Source: an uncultured Anaerococcus sp.
GTDB lineage: Bacteria > Bacillota_A > Clostridia > Tissierellales > Peptoniphilaceae
Direction: 5' to 3'
DNA length: 14,634 bases
Assembly: GCA_945916625.1 (NCBI GenBank)
Contig: CAMEGY010000004.1
Location: forward strand, 1-14,634
Part shown: piece by piece, positions 10,105-14,634 of the stretch
Position numbering within the stretch: position 1 is the stretch's first letter
Layout: each line of letters starts with the position of its first letter
Notes under the pieces: generated by a model
What the model was told of the DNA's origin: nothing
The model's database searches: none
The model's input: the letters and a program-made list of their open reading frames with translations, nothing else
Position numbers and translations under genes: made by a program

Positions 10105-11161
10105 ATAGGTCGTCTTCTATAATAGATGATTTAGAATAAGCAGTCACCTTTGCTTCAAAAAAGTCAGTCTTAACAGCATTTGGATCTGCATACTCTTCTA
10201 CCCATTTCATTGAGCTTGGTATTTCGTTGTAGCCTTCGAAAAGTGGCTCAAAACCAAGTCCTTTGGCACGTAGGTTGCCAAGGTATTTAATATAATCTTC
10301 AATCATTGTTGTAGTTAGGCCAGCGATATTATCTCCAATAGCATACTTGCCCCACTCGATTTCTTGGCGAACACCTTCTTTTAGCATTTCTCTGTAGATG
10401 TGGGTTGCTTCTGGTGTAAATAGGTCAGGCCTTTCTTTCTTTAGGTCATTGATTAGAGATCTAAATAGCCATAAATGGGTGTTTTCGTCCCTGTTGATGT
10501 ATCTTATTTCTTGAACAGTACCTGGCATCTTGCCATTTCTTCCAAGGTTGTAGAAGAATGAGAATCCTGAGTAGAAATAGATTCCTTCAAGGATGTAGTT
10601 TGCAATAAGAGCCTTTACAAATTGGAATTCATTGTCTTTTTCCAAAAATTCGTTGTACTGTTCACCAATAAATTCATTACGTCTTAGAAGATGATCATCT
10701 TCTTTCCATAGGTATAAGATCCTTGTTCTTTCTTCTGGTGAACAGATTGTATCAAGGATATATGAATAAGATTGGGAGTGAATTGACTCTTGGTAGGTCT
10801 GAATTGACAGACAAAGGTTAATCTCATTTGCAGTTACATAGGTCTGTAGATTTGGCAGGTTGGCTGTTTGGATTGAATCAAGATAGGTTAAAAACGAAAT
10901 AATCATATCATAGGCACGCTTTTCATGGCTGTCAAGCTTCCTATAGTCCTTGATATCTTGGTTTAGGTTAATCTCTTCTGGAATCCAGAAATTGTTCATA
11001 GCTTGCCTATACCAATCGGACGTCCAAGTGTATTTTAAGTTGTTAAAGTCGTTTAGGTTAGTAGTATTACCTTGAATTATTTTTCTCTTTGCTAGATCAA
11101 TATCACCATTCTCATTAAAAATACCACGCTTCTCAACTTCTCTTCTTTTACTATCTTCCAT
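10103..11161 (-). CDS. nrdB: class I ribonucleoside-diphosphate reductase small (beta) subunit
   Basis: This subunit generates and holds the radical used by the large subunit to turn ribonucleotides into deoxyribonucleotides. It has 352 aa, normal for R2. All dinuclear-metal ligands are visible: D95 (TYLDSIQ), E125 and H128 (QESIHSQSY), E192 (ILEGIYF), and E226 and H229 (RDENTHLW). The radical tyrosine is Y132, four residues after H128 as in E. coli Y122. The acidic C-terminal tail (IIEDDL) is the type that docks on the large subunit. The ATG has AGGAGG five bases upstream. The large subunit gene is not adjacent: a membrane protein gene precedes it by 9 bases and a terminator follows. The choice between nrdB and nrdF naming is not certain, and the LDSIQ motif favours the NrdB side. 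Confidence 0.93.
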   Translation of the reverse strand: MEDSKRREVEKRGIFNENGDIDLAKRKIIQGNTTNLNDFNNLKYTWTSDWYRQAMNNFWIPEEINLNQDIKDYRKLDSHEKRAYDMIISFLTYLDSIQTANLPNLQTYVTANEINLCLSIQTYQESIHSQSYSYILDTICSPEERTRILYLWKEDDHLLRRNEFIGEQYNEFLEKDNEFQFVKALIANYILEGIYFYSGFSFFYNLGRNGKMPGTVQEIRYINRDENTHLWLFRSLINDLKKERPDLFTPEATHIYREMLKEGVRQEIEWGKYAIGDNIAGLTTTMIEDYIKYLGNLRAKGLGFEPLFEGYNEIPSSMKWVEEYADPNAVKTDFFEAKVTAYSKSSIIEDDL

Positions 11162-11170
11162 TTCTACCTC

Positions 11171-11551
11171 CTAGTAAATAACTTTCATAACAATAGTTGA
11201 CAAAATTGATAAAATAATACTTGCAAAAATTAGGCTAAATAGATGAGAATCAATATAAGCCCCTTCCACAAATTTAAAGGCTAAGTACAAAACAAAGGCA
11301 GAAATTACAAGGGAAAATAAACCCAGGGTCAAAACTGTAACAGGAAAGGCAAAAAACCTTAAAATAGGCTCGACAAATTTCTCAAGTATAGTCAAAACCC
11401 CAGCTGTAATAAGAAGGGCTGATGACCTATCAAAGCTAATATTACTAATAAATTTACTCATTAAAAATAATGAAATTGCGTTTACAACAAATAAAGCTAA
11501 CAAAACATTACTCCTTTTTTTACTCAAATATTTTTTTCTTTGTCTATTCAA
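11171..11551 (-). CDS. YvlD-type (phage holin superfamily IV-like) membrane protein
   Basis: A 126-aa membrane protein with a basic N-terminus (1-14) and four predicted helices (about 15-36, 43-60, 69-95 and 103-124). The central stretch (a glutamate-proline EPILRFF turn, then FPVTVLTLGLFSLVISA) matches the PF04020 pattern of an R/E-P-I-L motif followed by LTLPxTxLTLGLF. Members are called holin-like from sequence, but most are chromosomal and of unknown, possibly cell-envelope-stress, function. The start codon is TTG (11551-11549) with AAAGGAG six bases upstream. It forms a two-gene operon with the reductase small subunit, whose ribosome-binding site lies in the 9-base gap. Nothing else here suggests a prophage. 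Confidence 0.8.
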   Translation of the reverse strand: MNRQRKKYLSKKRSNVLLALFVVNAISLFLMSKFISNISFDRSSALLITAGVLTILEKFVEPILRFFAFPVTVLTLGLFSLVISAFVLYLAFKFVEGAYIDSHLFSLIFASIILSILSTIVMKVIY

Positions 11552-11580
11552 AATAAACTCCTTTTTTTCATAAAATGAAA

Positions 11581-11640
11581 TATCTTATATTTTATTATAC
11601 CATTTTATGATTTTTATCCGAGATTAAATGTATCTTATAT
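11581..11640. repeat. direct 10-bp repeats flanking the -10 box
   Basis: TATCTTATAT occurs exactly at 11581-11590 and 11631-11640, 50 bases apart, or nearly five helical turns, bracketing the -10 box of the membrane protein/RNR pair. Both are followed by a T-rich run. In such AT-rich sequence chance is quite possible. A regulator binding both copies could loop the promoter, but that is inference. Confidence 0.3.
11594..11602 (-). promoter_or_regulatory. extended -10 promoter of the membrane protein/RNR pair
   Basis: On the minus strand this reads TGGTATAAT, an extended -10 box 42 bases upstream of the TTG start. No convincing -35 is seen. It lies between two exact copies of TATCTTATAT (11581-11590 and 11631-11640), which could be operator half-sites. 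Confidence 0.6.
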
Positions 11641-11712
11641 ATTTTCTTAGTCATTAACATAACTGCTCCGTAAATATGGAGGGGTGTATAATTTTTTCAC
11701 TAAGTGAGTCTA

Positions 11713-12114
11713 ATTATCCAAGATAATACATTTTATAGATTTTATTTTAAATTATCTTAATCTCAAATATAATAATTTCATTTATAATTGAATCTCCGTT
11801 TCTGGAGGAACCCCTAGGGGGCTTTCCGCATGCCCCCTCACCGGGTTCCCCCAGTCCCCCTTTCCGCTACACCCCCGGGCGTCTCCTTAGCGGAGTGCGG
11901 ATAGGGTTGCTTGCTTTCAGCAAGCTTTTATTAGTAAAGGTGTTAACCTTGTATATATTTACCGTATATTCTTACTTTAATTCTAATCATCAAAGCCCTA
12001 AAAATCGCAAACTCGCTACGCTCAAACAGTGCGATTTTCTTAATGGGTTTTTTGATTAGAATTTAGGTCTTGTCCTTGAGAAAAATGGTCTCGATGTATT
12101 AGGTTTACTAGGCC
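11713..12114 (+). repeat. left copy of a structured repeat unit (inverted pair)
   Basis: The unit reads, in order: a TCCAAGA palindrome (11713-11727), an AT-rich leader, ATTGAATC (11787-11794), and a GC-rich double hairpin (GGAACCC 11807-11813 with GGGTTCC 11843-11849, enclosing AGGGGGC 11816-11822 with GCCCCCT 11832-11838). Then come CTACACCC (11867-11874), a CTCC/GGAG hairpin, a perfect 7-bp hairpin (11909-11925), CCTTGTATA (11947-11955) and an 85-base hairpin (11979-12063) whose loop carries AACTCGCTACGCTCAAACA. The same order is found on the other strand in the right copy. Base composition is far above the AT-rich surroundings. No protein gene fits. It may be a structured RNA or a folded DNA mobile element. 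Confidence 0.6.
11979..12063. other. long hairpin with conserved CTCGCT-CGCTC loop (left)
   Basis: The outer arms AATTCTAATCA (11979-11989) and TGATTAGAATT (12053-12063) pair perfectly. The inner arms AAAATCGCA (12001-12009) and TGCGATTTT (12030-12038) also pair perfectly. The 20-base loop (12010-12029) starts AACTCGCTACGCTCAAACA. There is no T-run, so it is not an ordinary terminator. Confidence 0.7.
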
Positions 12115-12131
12115 GTTTGGCTTTGCCAAAC
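12115..12131. other. perfect 7-bp hairpin near the centre of the inverted pair
   Basis: GTTTGGC (12115-12121), a TTT loop and GCCAAAC (12125-12131) form a tight hairpin. It lies close to the symmetry axis computed from matching parts of the two copies (about 12111-12128), so it may be the junction between them. Confidence 0.6.
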
Positions 12132-12574
12132 ATTGCTGTATGACGATAACTTAAGACTTTGTATTTTTGAAATTAAGTTGGCGTATAAAAATTTGATTGT
12201 TTGAGCGTTAGCGAGTTATCAAATTTTAGCCGACCAAATTTCAAAAAAGTGAGGATTTTAACCACCTTATACAAGGACTCCTCCGTACCAATAGTTTGCC
12301 GTAGGCAAACACATTTTTCCCCGAGAGGGGTCGCTCGGAGGGTGTAAGTCTCCATGAGCCGACGGGCTTGCCAGGGGTTTAAGGGGAAAACCGATGTGGG
12401 AACATCTTGCCCTAGCGGCCGAGAGCGACGAAACGTTCCCTAGGGTTTCCCCCTTTGACGAAGATTCAATAGTAAATAATATAGAATATCACAAGATTAA
12501 AATTAAAAACTAAAGTTTAACGAAAATCCAACTGTAAGAAGAATAATATAAAAGATAAATATCATCTTGGATGA
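12132..12574 (-). repeat. right copy of the structured repeat unit, inverted and diverged
   Basis: Read on the minus strand, the parts follow in the left copy's order: a TCCAAGA palindrome (12574-12562), an AT-rich leader, ATTGAATC (12470-12463), and a GC-rich multi-hairpin block (AAGGGGAAAACC 12381-12392 with GGTTTCCCCCTT 12444-12455, one mismatch; GATGT/ACATC inside). Then come TTACACCC (12349-12342), a CCCC/GGGG hairpin with a 4-base loop (12319-12330), a perfect 7-bp hairpin (12294-12310), CCTTGTATA (12276-12268) and an 84-base hairpin (12164-12247) with the loop AACTCGCTAACGCTCAAACA. Stem sequences differ from the left copy but pairing is kept. The GC-rich block is longer here. Confidence 0.6.
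12164..12247. other. long hairpin with conserved CTCGCT-CGCTC loop (right)
   Basis: The outer arms TTTTTGAAATT (12164-12174) and AATTTCAAAAA (12237-12247) pair perfectly, as do the inner arms AAAATTTGAT (12188-12197) and ATCAAATTTT (12218-12227). The 20-base loop (12198-12217) is, on the minus strand, AACTCGCTAACGCTCAAACA, the same as the left hairpin's loop apart from one extra A. The stems share no obvious sequence with the left hairpin. Confidence 0.7.
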
Positions 12575-12584
12575 GAAAATCCTT

Positions 12585-12613
12585 TTGACTATAATTACAA
12601 AGCGATATAATAA
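12585..12613 (+). promoter_or_regulatory. probable promoter of pepF
   Basis: TTGACT (12585-12590) is a good -35. A perfect TATAAT lies at 12606-12611 with a short 15-base spacer; alternatively TAATAA (12608-12613) gives the ideal 17. It lies just downstream of the right-hand TCCAAGA palindrome (12562-12574) and about 45 bases before the pepF start. Confidence 0.55.
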
Positions 12614-12658
12614 TAACTAAGGATATTAATTAAAAGTTTAAAACGAGGAGATTTTAAA

Positions 12659-14461
12659 ATGAAAAAAAGAAACGAAGTTGACCGAAAAGAGACATGGGCT
12701 ATTGAAGATCTTTACAAATCTGATGAAGATTTTTATGCTGATATCGAAAAATTAGGCAAAATGGCTGATGATTTTAAGGGAAAATACCAAAAAATTGAAA
12801 CTAGTGAGGATGTATATAATTCTCTCGAAGACTATGGGGAAATTGTAGAGCTTAGCGGCCTTCTTGGTACTTTTTCTGGAATTTCTAAGGAAACAGATGC
12901 CACAGATGATGCTATGGCAAAAAGAGATGCCAAATTTGGAAGTGAAGTATCCAAAATCTTTGCAAAACTTTCCTTTTATGATTCTGCTCTTGTCAAAGTG
13001 GACGAAAAAGTCCTAGACCAAGTAGCCGAAGCTCATCCAGCCTACAAGTACTACCTAAAAAGAGTAAAAGACACTGCAAAATATCTCCTAGACGAAAAGA
13101 CAGAAGGGGTCCTTGCGGCATTAGCACCTACTTTTGATGCTCCATATACCAATTACAACGACATGAGATATGGGGATATGAAATTTGAAAACATCAACCA
13201 CAAGGGCGAAGAAGTAGTCCTAAATCACAACACTTTCGAAGAGTACCTAGAAGGTGAGACTGACACAGAATTAAGACGCAAGGCCTTTGACGATTACCAC
13301 AAGGTCCTAGCAGCCTACCAATACGCGGACGGATCAGTTTACAATACCCTTATCCAAAACGAAAAAATCATGGCAGACCTACGTGGTTATGAATCAGTAT
13401 TCCATTACCTACTAGCCCGCCAAGATGTAGATTTTGAGGTTTATGAAAATCATATTGACATAATTATGGAAAAACTTGCCCCAATTATGAGAAAATATGC
13501 AAGGCTCATCAAAGACCACTACGGCCTAGAAGAGATGACCTATGCTGACCTCAAACTTGCCATAGACCCAGAATACGAGCCACAAGTGTCAATAGACGAA
13601 GCCAAAGATTATATAGTGGACGGCCTTTCTCCACTAGGCGAAGAATATATTGGCTATATGAAAAAAGCCTTTGACGACAGATGGATAGACTACAGCCAAA
13701 ATATTGGCAAGAGAACAGGGGCCTTCTGCTCATCTCCTTACGGGTCACATCCATTTATCATGACAACCTACAACAATTCCATGAGCCAAGTTATGACCCT
13801 TGCTCACGAACTAGGCCATGCAGGCCAAGGCATATTGTCAAATGCTAACCAAAACATATTGGCAAGTAACATGTCTATGTATTTCGTAGAAGCACCATCC
13901 ACAGCCAACGAAATAACTATGGAAAGATATCTTCTAAAAAAAGCTAAAGACGACAGGGAAAAACTTTGGGTACTAGCAACCATGATAGGCAAAACCTACT
14001 ACCATAACTTCGTGACCCACTTCCTCGAAGCAGCCTTCCAAAGAGAAGTCTATAGACGTGTAGAAAAGGGAGAAAGCCTTTCAGCAGCAGATTTTAATCA
14101 AATCTTCAAAGAAAAACTAGAAGAATTCTGGGGCGATGAAGTAGTCCTAAATGAAGGAGCGGAACTCACCTGGATGAGACAACCACACTACTACATGGGA
14201 CTTTACTCATTCACCTACCAAGCAGGACTTACAATCGGCACAGCCATCTCAGAAAAGATAGTCCACGGTACAGAAGAAGACAGGAAAAACTGGCTAGAAG
14301 TCCTAAAGCTAGGCGGATCCATGAGCCCAACTGATCTTGCAAAAGCAGCTGGAGTAGACATGACAACTACAAAACCAATAGAAGATGCCATAGAATTTAT
14401 TGGTGAGATTGTAGATGAGATTGAAACTTTATTAGAAAAGCTTCAAATGATTAAAAATTAG
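12659..14461 (+). CDS. pepF: oligoendopeptidase F (M3 family zinc metallopeptidase)
   Basis: A cytoplasmic zinc peptidase that cuts oligopeptides internally, completing the breakdown of imported peptides. It has 600 aa, the normal length. The catalytic motif HELGH is at 383-387 (H383 and H387 bind zinc, E384 is catalytic). The third zinc ligand is E411 in FVEAPSTANE, 28 residues after H383, as expected in the family. The N-terminal half is the helical lid domain, and the end holds the substrate-side segment with HYYMGLYSFTYQAG. There is no signal peptide. The ATG follows a strong GAGGAG (12645-12650). It stands alone, with its own promoter and terminator. Confidence 0.97.
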   Translation: MKKRNEVDRKETWAIEDLYKSDEDFYADIEKLGKMADDFKGKYQKIETSEDVYNSLEDYGEIVELSGLLGTFSGISKETDATDDAMAKRDAKFGSEVSKIFAKLSFYDSALVKVDEKVLDQVAEAHPAYKYYLKRVKDTAKYLLDEKTEGVLAALAPTFDAPYTNYNDMRYGDMKFENINHKGEEVVLNHNTFEEYLEGETDTELRRKAFDDYHKVLAAYQYADGSVYNTLIQNEKIMADLRGYESVFHYLLARQDVDFEVYENHIDIIMEKLAPIMRKYARLIKDHYGLEEMTYADLKLAIDPEYEPQVSIDEAKDYIVDGLSPLGEEYIGYMKKAFDDRWIDYSQNIGKRTGAFCSSPYGSHPFIMTTYNNSMSQVMTLAHELGHAGQGILSNANQNILASNMSMYFVEAPSTANEITMERYLLKKAKDDREKLWVLATMIGKTYYHNFVTHFLEAAFQREVYRRVEKGESLSAADFNQIFKEKLEEFWGDEVVLNEGAELTWMRQPHYYMGLYSFTYQAGLTIGTAISEKIVHGTEEDRKNWLEVLKLGGSMSPTDLAKAAGVDMTTTKPIEDAIEFIGEIVDEIETLLEKLQMIKN

Positions 14462-14466
14462 ATAAA

Positions 14467-14481
14467 CTTGTCCAAGACAAG
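14467..14481. repeat. TCCAAGA palindrome, copy after pepF stop
   Basis: CTTGTC, CAA, GACAAG: a perfect 6-bp inverted repeat around the core TCCAAGA, followed by ACATTTTA as in the copy at 11713-11727. It may be a remnant or edge of the structured repeat unit. Confidence 0.5.
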
Positions 14482-14491
14482 ACATTTTAGG

Positions 14492-14515
14492 CCCCATCAT
14501 TGATGGGGTTTTCTT
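14492..14515 (+). terminator. rho-independent terminator of pepF
   Basis: CCCCATC (14492-14498) and GATGGGG (14502-14508) form a perfect 7-bp stem with a 3-base loop, followed by TTTTCTT. It starts 30 bases after the pepF stop and lies between two TCCAAGA palindromes (14467-14481 and 14513-14527). Confidence 0.9.
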
Positions 14516-14634
14516 ATCCAAGATAAGTTATTTTTTGTTTATTATATTTATCCTTATCTTATGATTAAGCAGTCTATTTAATTTAATTCTTCGTAATTTT
14601 GTAAATTAGTAAACCATTCTACTTACAGTTGAAT
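14513..14634 (+). repeat. probable start of a further structured repeat unit, cut by the window end
   Basis: It begins with the TCCAAGA palindrome CTTATC, CAA, GATAAG (14513-14527), continues as an AT-rich leader and ends at the window edge in ATTCTACTTACAGTT then GAAT. That 15-mer (14616-14630) matches the right unit's leader (12530-12544, opposite strand) at 14 of 15 bases. In both complete units the leader runs into TTGAATC and then the GC-rich block, so the GC-rich part would start just beyond the window. Confidence 0.45.

Noticed and set aside
11171..11551. Prophage holin
   Set aside because: The family name is holin-like, but it is coupled to nrdB and no other phage gene is present.
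12173..12355. 60-codon minus-strand ORF inside the right structured unit
   Set aside because: It runs through three hairpins and the conserved loop, lacks a convincing ribosome-binding site, and the left copy does not keep the same reading frame. It is best read as a by-product of the structured repeat.
11800..12470. rRNA, tRNA, group II intron or CRISPR array as explanation of the GC-rich block
   Set aside because: I found no recognisable rRNA core, tRNA cloverleaf, intron domain V pattern or regularly spaced repeats; the pattern is an inverted pair of hairpin-rich units.

Overview
The window is AT-rich Gram-positive (Firmicutes-type) chromosome. It combines a complete Na+-type V-ATPase operon, Gram-positive style GGAG ribosome-binding sites, lipoprotein signal peptides, a Bacillus-type parS site and an M3 oligoendopeptidase. 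A peptide-fermenting anaerobic coccus of the Peptoniphilaceae kind (Anaerococcus-like) fits well, but the genus is inference and nothing in the window proves it.

Layout. 1-330: short, mutually overlapping small-ORF candidates on both strands, then the terminator of the V-ATPase operon (333-352, minus). 359-8752: nine tightly coupled minus-strand genes, transcribed in the order G/H-I-K-E-C-F-A-B-D (ntpF, I, K, E, C, G, A, B, D in Enterococcus hirae names). 8753-8852: a compact divergent promoter region with two facing extended -10 boxes. 8853-9938: a plus-strand lipoprotein of unknown function, made of two similar tandem modules. 9939-10102: a perfect parS palindrome, an A-rich stretch with repeated TTTTCACA words, and a bidirectional terminator. 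10103-11551: a minus-strand pair, a YvlD-type four-helix membrane protein followed by the class I ribonucleotide reductase small subunit. 11552-12658: about 1.1 kb with no credible gene, holding an elaborate GC-rich element built from two diverged, inverted copies of one structured unit. 12659-14461: oligoendopeptidase F with its terminator. 14513-14634: what looks like the start of a further copy of the same structured unit, cut by the window edge.

Function. The V-ATPase rotor protein carries every side chain that binds Na+ in the E. hirae enzyme, so the operon most likely links ATP to Na+ movement. PepF breaks down oligopeptides, which suits an amino-acid fermenter. The most interesting non-coding content is the inverted pair of structured repeats (11713-12574), with its covarying TCCAAGA palindromes and two hairpins that share a loop but not a stem. 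The parS site suggests this locus can load ParB, and it may lie on the origin-proximal side of the chromosome.
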